Part shown: piece after piece, positions 1 to 8,723 of the stretch | Numbering within the stretch: the stretch's first letter is position 1 | Layout: each line of letters begins with the position of its first letter | Source: Mycolicibacterium setense | GTDB lineage: Bacteria; Actinomycetota; Actinomycetes; Mycobacteriales; Mycobacteriaceae | Assembly (NCBI RefSeq): GCF_000805385.1 | Contig: NZ_JTJW01000001.1 | Span: forward strand, 124,001 to 188,000 | Reading direction: 5' to 3' | DNA length: 64,000 nucleotides | Notes under the pieces: generated by a model | What the model was told of the DNA's origin: nothing | The model's input: the letters and a program-made list of their open reading frames with translations, nothing else | Database searches by the model: none | Position numbers and translations under genes: made by a program

Positions 1-2364
1 AACAGCCGCATGGTGGCGGGTTATCTCGGTCTGGCCAACGGCCTGGGATACGTCGCCGGCGCCCTGGTCGGCTATCTGCTCTTGAAGGCCAATCTGCGTC
101 CCCGCGGCGGGCGGCTGCTCCGCGACTCGGTGATCCGCACCATCCTGGTGACCGTCGCGGCGTCACTGCTGGCCAGTCTGGTGGCCCATGCCGCCGACCG
201 GTTGCTGGGGCTGGACTCGCTGACCGCACACGCCGGTGCCGCGGGTTCGCTGCTGCGCCTGCTCGCCCTCGGCGTGATCATGGTTCCGATCATCGCCGGA
301 GTGATGCTCGGCGCCCGGGTACCCGAGGCTCACTCGGCACTGGCGATGGTCCGCCGCCGGATCGGACGCGGGCGTGCCGCGCCGCAGCCGGAGGCCGGAA
401 AGGTAGCCGTGCAAACAATTGCGCCGCCCGTCGGGCCTCATCCCGCGGCGCCCGTCACGTACCCTGATCAGAGGAATTCTTCTCCCACTGGGTGGCCGTC
501 AAGCCCGGCAGCCGCCGGAGGCGGGAGTCCGGCAGGTGTTGCCGGAGCGGGGATGTGGAAAGGATCACCGGTGACCGACGAAGCTGCGGACGGCCCGGCA
601 CTGGACTCCACGTCGAGTTCCGGCATGACGAGTTCCGGGATGACAACCGAGACGACCAAGTTGCCGCGTCCGGCCGCCGACGAGTTCCAGCCGGACGTGG
701 CCCCGGCCGGACCCTCGGCCGCCACACCGGACGAAGGCACCGAATCCGACGACGCGGCAGAGGCGCGCTCCAACGGGGCGACCCGTCCGCTCACCGATTA
801 CGGCGGTGACCCGACCCGCGAGCCGATCTCGTTCGCCCCACCGCACGATGCCGCGCTGGAATCCGCCGAAGGCGACGTGCACCTCATCCCGGGGGCGACC
901 ATCGCCGAGGGCCGCTATCGGCTGCTCGTGTTCCACGGCGGTCCGCCTCACCTGCAGTTCTGGCAGGCGCTGGACACCGCGCTGGACCGCCAGGTGGCGC
1001 TGACCTTCGTCGACCCGGACGCCACCATGTCGGACGCGAAGGTGCAGGAAATCCTTTCGCGCACCCTGAAACTCAGCCGCATCGACGTTCCGGGGATCGC
1101 CCGGGTGCTCGACGTGGCCCACAGCGGATCCGGCGGCCTGATCGTCTCCGAGTGGATTCGCGGCGGCTCACTGGCCGAGGTCGCCGACACCTCACCTTCC
1201 CCGATCGGCGGCGCCCGGGCCATCCAGTCGCTGGCCGCTGCCGCAGAGGCTGCCCACCGCGCCGGTGTCGCCCTGTCGATCGATCACCCCGGCCGGGTGC
1301 GGGTCAGTATCGAAGGCGATGTGGCACTTGCCTTCCCGGCCACCATGCCCGACGCCACCCCCGACGACGACATCCGCGGCATCGGAGCGGCGCTCTACGC
1401 GCTGCTGGTCAACCGCTGGCCGCTGCCCGAGTCCGGGGCGCGCAGCGGGCTGGAGCCCGCGGCACTGGATCCGGCCGGGCAGCCGGTCGAGCCACGCGCC
1501 GTCGACCGCGACATCCCGTTCCAGATCTCGGCCGCGGCCGCTCGCGCCGTCCAGCCCGGTGGTGGCATCCGAAGTGCCCCAACACTTTTGAATCTGCTGC
1601 AGCAGGCCACCGCGATCGCCGACCGCACCGAGTTGCTGGGCTCGGTCGAGGAGACTCCAGTCCCGGCCGCCCCGGTCCGGGCACACGAGACCCCGGAGGA
1701 ACACGAAGCCGCCGAGGCGCGGCGGCGCAAGGGGCTGATCATCGGGATCAGCGTGGGCGCCGCGATCATCCTGGTGGCACTGGTGGTGATGGCGTCCGTC
1801 CTCAACAGCATCTTCGGCGACGTGGGCGGCGGTCTCAACCGCGATGAGCTCGGCCTGAACGCCCCCTCGGCGAGTAGTGAAGAGAACCAGGACAGTTCGT
1901 CTGCTGCCACCGGCAGCACGGTGAAACCCGTTCGGGCCACGGTGTTCTCGCCCGAGGGCGAAGCCGATTCACCGGCTACTGCCGGGCAGGCCATCGACGG
2001 CAGCTCCAGCACGGCCTGGTCCACCGACACCTATTCGGACCCGGCACCGTTCCCCGGATTCAAGAACGGCGTCGGCCTGATGCTGCAGCTGCCGCAGCCG
2101 ACCGAGGTCGGCTCGGTCACCTTGAACGTGACGAGCACCGGCACCTCCGTGCAGATCCGCTCATCCCAGACGGCCACTCCGTCATCGCTGTCGGACACCA
2201 CCGAACTGAGCCCGACCACGCCACTGAAGCCCGGCTCCAACACCATCTCGGTGAACAAGGCCTCGTCCACCTCCTACGTACTGGTGTGGATCTCGACGCT
2301 GGGCACCGTGGACGGCAAGAGCCGCACCGACATCTCCGAAGTCACCATCAAAGCCGCTTCCTGA
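1..2364 (+). CDS. murJ: MurJ (MviN) lipid II flippase with C-terminal pseudokinase, 5' end missing
   Basis: 3' part of the Rv3910-type lipid II flippase; the start lies left of the window and the frame is open from base 1. The visible 787 residues hold the last membrane helices (about 10-30, 47-65, 85-104), a long Pro/Ser/Thr-rich cytoplasmic linker, a kinase-like fold (about 295-480), one more membrane helix (about 577-600) and a C-terminal outer domain (about 645-787) that resembles a discoidin/F5-8 sugar-binding fold. The kinase fold lacks HRD and DFG; the catalytic-loop position reads LSIDHPGRV, so it should be inactive. In M. tuberculosis PknB phosphorylates this pseudokinase and FhaA binds it; both partner genes are in this window at 30878-32749 and 39079-40533. 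Family assignment rests on domain order and on the sigM neighbour. Confidence 0.93.
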   Translation, partial: NSRMVAGYLGLANGLGYVAGALVGYLLLKANLRPRGGRLLRDSVIRTILVTVAASLLASLVAHAADRLLGLDSLTAHAGAAGSLLRLLALGVIMVPIIAGVMLGARVPEAHSALAMVRRRIGRGRAAPQPEAGKVAVQTIAPPVGPHPAAPVTYPDQRNSSPTGWPSSPAAAGGGSPAGVAGAGMWKGSPVTDEAADGPALDSTSSSGMTSSGMTTETTKLPRPAADEFQPDVAPAGPSAATPDEGTESDDAAEARSNGATRPLTDYGGDPTREPISFAPPHDAALESAEGDVHLIPGATIAEGRYRLLVFHGGPPHLQFWQALDTALDRQVALTFVDPDATMSDAKVQEILSRTLKLSRIDVPGIARVLDVAHSGSGGLIVSEWIRGGSLAEVADTSPSPIGGARAIQSLAAAAEAAHRAGVALSIDHPGRVRVSIEGDVALAFPATMPDATPDDDIRGIGAALYALLVNRWPLPESGARSGLEPAALDPAGQPVEPRAVDRDIPFQISAAAARAVQPGGGIRSAPTLLNLLQQATAIADRTELLGSVEETPVPAAPVRAHETPEEHEAAEARRRKGLIIGISVGAAIILVALVVMASVLNSIFGDVGGGLNRDELGLNAPSASSEENQDSSSAATGSTVKPVRATVFSPEGEADSPATAGQAIDGSSSTAWSTDTYSDPAPFPGFKNGVGLMLQLPQPTEVGSVTLNVTSTGTSVQIRSSQTATPSSLSDTTELSPTTPLKPGSNTISVNKASSTSYVLVWISTLGTVDGKSRTDISEVTIKAAS

Positions 2365-2373
2365 ACCGTTATC

Positions 2374-2388
2374 CCCAGCCGAGCTGGG
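2374..2388 (+). terminator. short hairpin after murJ
   Basis: Perfect 6-bp stem CCCAGC/GCTGGG with a 3-nt loop starting 10 bp after the murJ stop. There is no T-run, so it may be only a weak terminator or pause site before sigM. Confidence 0.3.
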
Positions 2389-2463
2389 ACCTTGACCTGG
2401 TGTTATGGCCGGTCAGGCAAACAAGTGTCCGGGCGGCTACCCGACAGCGTTTAGGTTCAGCGT

Positions 2464-3117
2464 GTGGGAAGGTTCGGGGGAACCGGCAAGCCGGTCACAG
2501 AGCAGCTGCCGGGGCAGGACACCGTCGCGCGTTCCGATGCCGAACTGCTGGCCGCCCACGTCGCCGGGGACCGGTATGCGTTCGAGGAGCTCGTCCACCG
2601 ACACCACCGCCAGTTGCGCCGCTTGGCTTTTCTGACCAGTCGCCACCACGAGGACGCCGACGACGCCGTGCAGGAAGCCTTGCTGTCGGCGCATCGGACG
2701 GCCGCATCATTCCGGCACGATTCGGCGGTCAGCAGCTGGCTGTACCGGATCGTGGTCAACGCGTGCCTGGACCGCGTGCGCCGGTCGCGCACCCAGCCGA
2801 CCGCCTCGCAATACGACCTCGGGAGCATGCTTCATCTGCGTGATCCGGCCGGCGACCCGGCACCGCGGGTGGCCACCGCGATCGTGGTGGAGCGGGCCCT
2901 CCTGCAGCTGCCGGTCGAGCAGCGCGCAGCGGTGGTGGCCGTGGACATGCAGGGCTACTCGGTAGCCGAGACGGCGAAGTTGCTCGGTGTCGCCGAGGGC
3001 ACCGTGAAGAGCCGCTGCGCTCGCGCCAGGCACAAGCTGGCCCACCTGCTCCAGTATTTTGAAGCCGATGAACGGCAGCACGCCCCGAGTGCCGTCGGAC
3101 GGCCCGATTCCTGCTGA
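2464..3117 (+). CDS. sigM: ECF RNA polymerase sigma factor SigM
   Basis: 217-residue extracytoplasmic-function sigma factor of the SigM (Rv3911) type. Region 2 is visible around residues 25-100, with the -10 recognition helix near DADDAVQEALLSAHR, and region 4 around 140-200, with the HTH segment VAETAKLLGVAEGTVKSR. The start is GTG; no ATG fits region 2 better. The next gene, its anti-sigma factor, overlaps the 3' end by about 50 bp in another frame, implying translational coupling. In M. tuberculosis SigM controls ESX-4 and surface lipid genes and is held by the membrane anti-sigma factor RsmA. The position between murJ and the trxB-trxC pair is the conserved mycobacterial one. Confidence 0.93.
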   Translation: MGRFGGTGKPVTEQLPGQDTVARSDAELLAAHVAGDRYAFEELVHRHHRQLRRLAFLTSRHHEDADDAVQEALLSAHRTAASFRHDSAVSSWLYRIVVNACLDRVRRSRTQPTASQYDLGSMLHLRDPAGDPAPRVATAIVVERALLQLPVEQRAAVVAVDMQGYSVAETAKLLGVAEGTVKSRCARARHKLAHLLQYFEADERQHAPSAVGRPDSC

Positions 3118-3820
3118 GCTGCTGGCTGACCTCCAGGCCGGGCTGCTCGACGACGCCACCGCCGCGGACATTCGCCACCGGGTACGCACCGATCCGGTGG
3201 CCGGGCCCGAGGCAAAGAACACCATCGCCGCCCTTGATCGGGTGCGCCGCGATCTTCGGGGTCTCGGCCTGGACGCGGAGTCGGCTCCCCCGGTGCCCGC
3301 CGAGGTGAGTAGCCGACTGTCCGAGGCACTGCGGGCCGAGCCCGCCCTGCCGAGACGGTCCCCCCGGCGCTGGAAGTCGATCGCCGCGGTCGCCGGAGCG
3401 GGTGCGGCCGTGGTGGCCGCCGTGCTGGGCGGCGTCGTACTCGTACGCCCGGCCGGCCAGGCACCGTCGACGATGGTCACCGTCGGCCAGATCACGGTCG
3501 CACCGCCGCACGGCGATATCGGCCTGTCCGAATCCCAGATCCTTGGCCTGCTGTCCGCATCACCCGATCTGGGGCCGCTGAGCGACGCCCGGCGCCGCAA
3601 CGAGTGCCTGAGCGCGCTGGGCTACCCGTCCAGCGTCCAGATTCTCGGTGCCCGTCCGGTCGAGGTCGCCGGCCGGCGCGGTGTGCTGGTCGTGGTTCCT
3701 CCCGGCACGTCCGGCAGACCCGACACCCTCGTCGCTGTGGTCCTTGCCGCCGACTGCGACGCCGACCATGGCGGCGCGCTGGCCCAGACCGTGGTCAAAC
3801 GCCCGGTGACACGTCCGTAG
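3068..3820 (+). CDS. rsmA: anti-sigma-M factor RsmA
   Basis: About 250 residues with an N-terminal cytoplasmic sigma-binding part (to about residue 95), one membrane helix (about 105-125, SIAAVAGAGAAVVAAVLGG region) and an outer C-terminal domain. It overlaps sigM, the usual arrangement of an ECF sigma factor and its anti-sigma factor. The start used is ATG 3068; a TTG three codons upstream (3059) is also possible. Identity as the Rv3912 homologue comes from position and topology, because anti-sigma outer domains diverge quickly. It should hold SigM inactive at the membrane until released by regulated proteolysis or a conformational signal. Confidence 0.85.
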   Translation: MNGSTPRVPSDGPIPAELLADLQAGLLDDATAADIRHRVRTDPVAGPEAKNTIAALDRVRRDLRGLGLDAESAPPVPAEVSSRLSEALRAEPALPRRSPRRWKSIAAVAGAGAAVVAAVLGGVVLVRPAGQAPSTMVTVGQITVAPPHGDIGLSESQILGLLSASPDLGPLSDARRRNECLSALGYPSSVQILGARPVEVAGRRGVLVVVPPGTSGRPDTLVAVVLAADCDADHGGALAQTVVKRPVTRP

Positions 3821-3901
3821 TCTGTCCTACGAACTCACCTGGGAACACATCCGGCCTAGGCTGACGTTGCAACCCGTGCCGAGTACGGCAGAAAGGCCTA
3901 C

Positions 3902-4837
3902 ATGTCCACCTCAGCGACGGTTCACGACGTCATCATCATCGGTTCCGGCCCCGCCGGATACACCGCGGCCATCTACGCTGCCCGGGCCCAGCTCAAGCCG
4001 CTGGTGTTCGAGGGCACGCAGTTCGGCGGCGCGTTGATGACCACCACCGAGGTGGAGAACTACCCGGGATTCCGCGAAGGCATCACCGGCCCCGAGCTGA
4101 TGGACGAGATGCGGGAGCAGGCGCTGCGCTTCGGTGCGGATCTGCGCATGGAAGATGTCGACGCCGTCGACCTCACCGGACCGGTGAAATCCGTCACCGT
4201 CGGCGACGAGACCCACCAGGCCCGCGCGGTGATCCTGGCCATGGGTGCCGCTGCGCGCCATCTGGGTGTTCCCGGCGAGGAAGCACTGACCGGCATGGGC
4301 GTGAGCACCTGCGCCACCTGCGACGGCTTCTTCTTCCGCGACGAGGACATCATCGTGGTCGGCGGGGGCGATTCAGCGATGGAGGAAGCGACGTTCCTCA
4401 CCCGATTCGCCCGCTCGGTGACCCTGATCCACCGCCGCGACGAATTCCGCGCCTCCAAGATCATGCTGGAGCGCGCCCGTGCGAACGAGAAGATCACCTT
4501 CCTGACCAACACCGAGATCACCCAGATCGAGGGTGATCCGAAGGTGACCGGCGTGCGGCTGCGTGACACCGTCACCGGCGACGAGTCCAAGCTCGACGTC
4601 ACCGGTGTCTTCGTCGCGATCGGCCACGACCCTCGCTCCGGACTGGTGCGCGGCCAGATCGATCTCGACGGCGAGGGGTACGTGAAGGTCGTCGGCCGCA
4701 CCACCGCCACCACGCTCGAGGGAGTGTTCGCCGCGGGCGACCTTGTCGACCACACCTACCGACAGGCCATCACGGCGGCGGGCAGCGGCTGTTCCGCGGC
4801 GATCGACACGGAGCGCTGGCTCGCCGACAACGACTGA
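3902..4837 (+). CDS. trxB: thioredoxin reductase (NADPH)
   Basis: 311-residue low-molecular-weight thioredoxin reductase that reduces TrxC with NADPH through FAD and a redox disulphide. Visible motifs are the FAD-binding [10 protein letters not shown] near residue 14, the redox centre CATC in [11 protein letters not shown] near residue 138, the NADPH-binding [10 protein letters not shown] near 158 and the C-terminal FAD motif [10 protein letters not shown]. Length is normal for the family. A purine-rich AGAAAGG stands upstream of ATG. trxC follows 34 bp downstream with its own strong ribosome-binding site, so the two form one redox operon, conserved next to sigM in mycobacteria. Confidence 0.97.
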   Translation: MSTSATVHDVIIIGSGPAGYTAAIYAARAQLKPLVFEGTQFGGALMTTTEVENYPGFREGITGPELMDEMREQALRFGADLRMEDVDAVDLTGPVKSVTVGDETHQARAVILAMGAAARHLGVPGEEALTGMGVSTCATCDGFFFRDEDIIVVGGGDSAMEEATFLTRFARSVTLIHRRDEFRASKIMLERARANEKITFLTNTEITQIEGDPKVTGVRLRDTVTGDESKLDVTGVFVAIGHDPRSGLVRGQIDLDGEGYVKVVGRTTATTLEGVFAAGDLVDHTYRQAITAAGSGCSAAIDTERWLADND

Positions 4838-4871
4838 TCCCCAATAGATTTCGACCCGACAGGAGAGTTCC

Positions 4872-5204
4872 ATGAGTGCGGACAGCGCCACAGTAACCGT
4901 CACCGACGATTCGTTCTCCAACGACGTCCTGACCAGCAGCACACCGGTGCTGGTGGATTTCTGGGCCACTTGGTGCGGGCCGTGCAAGATGGTGGCACCG
5001 GTGCTCGAGGAGATCGCAGGCGAGAAGGCCGGCGAACTGCGGGTCGCCAAGATCGATGTGGACGCCAACCCGGCGACCGCACGCGACTTCCAGGTGGTGT
5101 CGATCCCGACGCTCATCCTTTTCAAGGACGGCCAGCCGGTCAAGCGCATCGTCGGCGCCAAGGGTAAGGCGGCGCTGCTGCGGGAACTCGCCGACGCGCT
5201 CTGA
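4872..5204 (+). CDS. trxC: thioredoxin TrxC
   Basis: 110-residue cytoplasmic thioredoxin. The active site WCGPC is in FWATWCGPCKMVAPV near residue 36, and the conserved cis-proline is in VSIPTLILF. It reduces protein disulphides and is recycled by the upstream TrxB. AGGAGAG seven bases before ATG is a strong ribosome-binding site. Length and motifs are fully typical of Rv3914. Confidence 0.97.
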   Translation: MSADSATVTVTDDSFSNDVLTSSTPVLVDFWATWCGPCKMVAPVLEEIAGEKAGELRVAKIDVDANPATARDFQVVSIPTLILFKDGQPVKRIVGAKGKAALLRELADAL

Positions 5205-5315
5205 CCTCACTCACACCCCGGATACGCCTGGCGTTTTCCGGTATGTGGCCGAAATCTGAGACAATGCTGGCTAGCTAGTCCGGCAGACGGCCGGAAACCA
5301 GCATGGAGGGGCCGA

Positions 5316-6506
5316 ATGTCGAGTCTGCGTCGCGGTGACCGTGGCGGAGCAGTCACCGAGATCCGGGCAGCGTTGGCCGCGTTAGGTCTGATGGACAACC
5401 CTGACGAGGATCTGAGCACCGGTAGACATGTTGCGCTCGACGCATTCGACGACGAGCTCGACCGCGCCGTCCGGGCTTTTCAGCAGCATCGTGGCCTGCT
5501 GGTGGACGGAATCGTCGGGGAGGCCACGTATCGCGCCCTGCGCGAGGCCTCCTATCGACTCGGTGCACGCACACTGACCCATCAGTTCGGTGCACCCATG
5601 TACGGCGACGACGTGGCCACCCTGCAGGCCCGCCTGCAGGACCTCGGCTTCTATACCGGCATGGTGGACGGGCATTTCGGCCTGCAGACCCACAATGCGT
5701 TGTCCTCGTATCAACGCGAGTACGGGCTGTACCCCGATGGCATCTGCGGCCCAGAAACCTTGCGCTCGTTGTACTTCCTGGGTTCGCGGGTGACCGGCGG
5801 GTCACCGCACGCGATCCGGGAAGAGGAGCTGGTACGTCGCTCCGGTCCGCAACTGTCCGGTAAGCACGTCATCATCGATCCGGGCCGCGGCGGCGCCGAT
5901 CACGGCATGATCATGCACGGTCCGGACGGGCCGATCAGCGAAGCAGATATCTTGTGGGACTTGGCAAGTCGGCTTGAAGGCCGGATGACGGCGATCGGCA
6001 TGGAGACCTTCATCTCCCGGCCGGCCAACCGCAGTCCGATGGATCCCGAACGTGCCGCCACCGCCAACAGGGTTGGCGCCGATCTGATGATCAGCCTGCG
6101 GTGTGAGAGCCAGCGCTCCCCCTCCGCCAACGGGGTGGCCTCGTTCCACTTCGGCAATTCGCACGGTTCGGTGTCGACCATCGGCCGCAACCTTGCCGAC
6201 TTCATTCAGCGAGAAGTGGTGGCCCGCACCGGGTTACGCGACTGCCGGTCCCATGGACGCACCTGGGATCTGCTGCGGCTGACCCGCATGCCCACCGTCC
6301 AGGTCGACATCGGCTACATCACCAATCCGCACGACCGCGGCCTGCTGTTGTCCACCCACACCCGTGACGCGATCGCCGAAGGCATCCTGGCCGCGGTCAA
6401 GCGGCTCTACCTGCTGGGCAAGAACGACCGGCCCACAGGGACTTTCACCTTTGCCGAGTTGTTGGCGCATGAGCTTTCGGTCGAACAGGCCAGCCGCGGC
6501 GCGTGA
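5316..6506 (+). CDS. cwlM: CwlM, amidase-like regulator of peptidoglycan synthesis
   Basis: 396 residues: two N-terminal peptidoglycan-binding repeats (about 5-70 and 90-155) and an Amidase_3-like domain (about 185-370). The zinc-ligand His of the family's DPGHGG motif is Arg here (IIDPGRGG, codon at 5886-5888), and the later histidine segment reads MISLRCES, so the protein should not be a working amidase. This matches established work on CwlM: PknB phosphorylates a C-terminal Thr and the phosphoprotein stimulates MurA; CwlM also contacts MurJ and FhaA. The tail RPTGTFTFAELL carries candidate Thr residues. GGAGGG lies before ATG. No signal peptide is seen, consistent with a cytoplasmic role. 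Confidence 0.94.
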   Translation: MSSLRRGDRGGAVTEIRAALAALGLMDNPDEDLSTGRHVALDAFDDELDRAVRAFQQHRGLLVDGIVGEATYRALREASYRLGARTLTHQFGAPMYGDDVATLQARLQDLGFYTGMVDGHFGLQTHNALSSYQREYGLYPDGICGPETLRSLYFLGSRVTGGSPHAIREEELVRRSGPQLSGKHVIIDPGRGGADHGMIMHGPDGPISEADILWDLASRLEGRMTAIGMETFISRPANRSPMDPERAATANRVGADLMISLRCESQRSPSANGVASFHFGNSHGSVSTIGRNLADFIQREVVARTGLRDCRSHGRTWDLLRLTRMPTVQVDIGYITNPHDRGLLLSTHTRDAIAEGILAAVKRLYLLGKNDRPTGTFTFAELLAHELSVEQASRGA

Positions 6507-6557
6507 GCGCCTGTTCTGCTTTGAGCGCGTGAGCGCCTGTTCTGCTTGAGCGCGTGA
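6498..6557. repeat. short tandem duplication across the cwlM stop codon
   Basis: GCGCGTGAGCGCCTGTTCTG occurs twice in tandem (about 6499 and 6526, unit about 26 bp, one-base indel), followed by a third partial copy GAGCGCGTGA. The first copy contains the cwlM stop. The duplicate fills the gap between convergent cwlM and the DoxX-like gene and looks like a slipped-strand duplication. Confidence 0.7.
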
Positions 6558-6914
6558 CTACGTATAGGACACAGCGAGGACGACGCTCGAGAACACCAGC
6601 ATGCCAAGACAGTTCACCCAAAAGGTGGAGTTGAGGAACCCGGCACGCAGGTGGGCCACCGCAGCACACACGAAGTACATAACCACGCCGACGTTCGCGG
6701 CGATTCCCACGCCTGGGTAGTGCAGACCCACGAGGAGCCCCGCAGCGGCGCCCAGTTTGATGACAACCAGCGTCCACCACCAGTCCCGCGGGAATCGCAC
6801 TCCGTCCAGGCAGTCGCGGATGAACTTGGGAGGTCGGATCGACATCAGGGCGTCGCCCAGCAGCACTACTGCCAGCGCGATGGTGAGTAGGGGCAGGTGC
6901 GGGGTGTCGATCAT
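6558..6914 (-). CDS. DoxX-like small integral membrane protein
   Basis: 118 residues, almost entirely hydrophobic, with four predicted membrane helices (about 6-22, 47-65, 70-90, 98-116) and a cytoplasmic loop SIRPPKFIRDCLDG; this pattern is typical of DoxX-family proteins. The substrate is unknown. Its ATG overlaps the stop of the upstream TetR gene by 4 bp (ATGA), so the two are translationally coupled and it is probably the regulator's direct target. Function beyond the family label cannot be read from the sequence. Confidence 0.75.
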   Translation of the reverse strand: MIDTPHLPLLTIALAVVLLGDALMSIRPPKFIRDCLDGVRFPRDWWWTLVVIKLGAAAGLLVGLHYPGVGIAANVGVVMYFVCAAVAHLRAGFLNSTFWVNCLGMLVFSSVVLAVSYT

Positions 6915-7510
6915 TGTGGAAGTCCTTTTCCGAGAATCAGATCGACCGCTTCGGCGAAGCGGTCGGGGGCAACGGACTGGTCGAAGGCGCCGCCGGACGC
7001 CGCGCGGAGGACGCCGATGTAGGCGAGGTAGAGCGTGCGCGCGGCGGCACCGGGATCGGAGTGGCCGGCTGCGCGGAAGATGTTCTCGAAATCCGCCACC
7101 AGCTCGTCGGCCAGCTCGGTGAACGTGCGCGACTTGTGCCGGCCGCGTGCGACCACGGCCGCATACTCGCGGGCGAGCTCGCGGTCGGATTGGAAGTAAC
7201 CCACGAAGGGCTCCACCGTCGCGATCAGTCGCTCGGCTGCTTGTTCCTTCGTGAGCGGAGGTACGTGCTGGTTCCGGTCCCGCGCCGCGTGCACTCCCGC
7301 AATCCACTGGTCGACGATCGCGATCAACAGGCCGTCCTTGTCGCCGACGCCCATGACGGTGCCGACGCTCACGCCCGCCTCGGCCGCGATCCGGCGGACC
7401 GTGGTTGCGGCGAAGCCGTGGTCACGGAACAGCCGATCGGCGGTCGCGAGGACTCGCTGAGTGGTGCCGGCCTTGGCCTCGGCCCTTGACTGAACATGTT
7501 CATTGAACAC
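6911..7510 (-). CDS. TetR-family transcriptional regulator
   Basis: 199-residue TetR regulator. The N-terminal HTH is clear (about 18-62): RVLATADRLFRDHGF followed by TTVRRIAAEAGVSVGTV. The remainder is the helical ligand-binding domain, which does not indicate a ligand. The GTG start is the only start that leaves the HTH intact with a normal N-terminal extension. Two tandem palindromes overlap the start codon, suggesting autoregulation. It is the first gene of a two-gene operon with the DoxX-like membrane protein. Confidence 0.88.
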   Translation of the reverse strand: MFNEHVQSRAEAKAGTTQRVLATADRLFRDHGFAATTVRRIAAEAGVSVGTVMGVGDKDGLLIAIVDQWIAGVHAARDRNQHVPPLTKEQAAERLIATVEPFVGYFQSDRELAREYAAVVARGRHKSRTFTELADELVADFENIFRAAGHSDPGAAARTLYLAYIGVLRAASGGAFDQSVAPDRFAEAVDLILGKGLPQ

Positions 7511-7515
7511 GTTCA
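7491..7515. promoter_or_regulatory. tandem palindromic operators at the tetR start
   Basis: Perfect palindrome TGAACATGTTCA (7491-7502) is followed after 1 bp by TGAACACGTTCA (7504-7515), which differs only at a central base. The pair covers the GTG start and first codons of the TetR gene. Two adjacent 12-bp palindromes suit cooperative binding of two TetR dimers; binding by this regulator is inferred. Confidence 0.6.
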
Positions 7516-7640
7516 GGACATTAGCGCGCTCCGGCCCGGTCGTGCAAGTGCCTATCCGAACTGTCCGGCCCGGGTTGATGCGAACGACATGCGTGCGAAC
7601 CGGTTGGCCGGTTGAAAGTCAGACGGCCCGCGAGTGATTT

Positions 7641-8501
7641 CTACTGTGGGACAGAGCTTTTAGCTCCGACGCCGGCCCCCGACATTCCGGCGCCGATCGG
7701 CAGTTCCATCCGGGCGCTCTCCAACAATCGCTCGAGTGCGGCCTCCACTTCGGCCTTCCATCCGAGTCCCTTGTCGAGTTCCAAGCGCAGACGCGGGAAG
7801 TACGGGTGCGGAGCCACCACGGTGAAGCCGACATCTTCGAGAAAATCCGACGACAGCATGCACTGGTCCACAGAGCAGTCCCCCAGTACCGCCACCGCCC
7901 GGGACAACTCCTCGGGCAGCTTGCCGGTGTCGGTCATCTCCGTAACGGCCGAGGTGTAGCCGAACGCTTCCAATGCTCGCACTCCGCGCCTCACCAGGTC
8001 ATTCACCACAGCGGCAAGCAGACTCTGCGACAACAGATCACGGTCTTCGGCGCACTCCACTCCGACCGCAGTCAACAGGATCGCATCAGCGCTCACCGGA
8101 GCGGTCGGGAAAAGCCGCGCCCGCGGTACCGCTCCCGGGGGCGCGTAGAACGCGAAGCCGAGGCACGGATCATCGATGATGGCTGGAGCGGTCCACTCGT
8201 CCCCGGTGGTCGGCCCGGTCAACCCGGCTGAAGCCTTGTCGGTGTCGGCGTCAGCACCGCCGTCTCCCCCGGCATCGGGCTCTTCTGCCGGTGCATCGCC
8301 GCGGTCGGTGACCGCGAGCTGGCCGCACGACCCCCACTCGAGCATCACCATCGAGAGCCAGGCTTCTTTCTCGAATTCGGGATCGGTCAGGTGATCCTCA
8401 TCCATCGTGGAGGGGTCAACTTCCCAGAACACACAGCGCCGAGCATGCTTGGGCAGCTGCTCGAAGCCCTCGAGCCGAAGCGGCGTGATACGTGCTGTCA
8501 C
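7641..8501 (-). CDS. conserved protein of the Rv3916c type (acetyltransferase-like)
   Basis: 286 residues, start ATG, in the conserved place between cwlM and parB. The N-terminal half holds an acidic Glu/Asp/Ala segment (about residues 65-105) that looks disordered. The C-terminal half contains alternating strands and helices (DAILLTAVGV, RALEAFGYTS, FLEDVGFTVV) resembling a GNAT acetyltransferase fold, but I see no clear acetyl-CoA R/QxxGxG/A loop. It is conserved across mycobacteria next to the segregation genes. Its function is not known to me and a catalytic role is only a possibility. Confidence 0.7.
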   Translation of the reverse strand: MTARITPLRLEGFEQLPKHARRCVFWEVDPSTMDEDHLTDPEFEKEAWLSMVMLEWGSCGQLAVTDRGDAPAEEPDAGGDGGADADTDKASAGLTGPTTGDEWTAPAIIDDPCLGFAFYAPPGAVPRARLFPTAPVSADAILLTAVGVECAEDRDLLSQSLLAAVVNDLVRRGVRALEAFGYTSAVTEMTDTGKLPEELSRAVAVLGDCSVDQCMLSSDFLEDVGFTVVAPHPYFPRLRLELDKGLGWKAEVEAALERLLESARMELPIGAGMSGAGVGAKSSVPQ

Positions 8502-8723
8502 TGAGGTCCCTGGCTTTCACACTTTGTGCGTGGCTGCCCCTCAAGGATAGGAGAGTCCGCCGGAGCCGGCTCACTGCGCCCTGGAAATCTCATCGGGTTC
8601 CGCCTCTGAAGTGAAATGCTATGTCGCACAGTTGCATTGCGCTATGTGGCGCTCGCAACCGCAGGCTTTGATCACTGATGTGTCACAGTGACGGAACAAC
8701 CTGGTGTCCTTGGTCGTGGGCTC

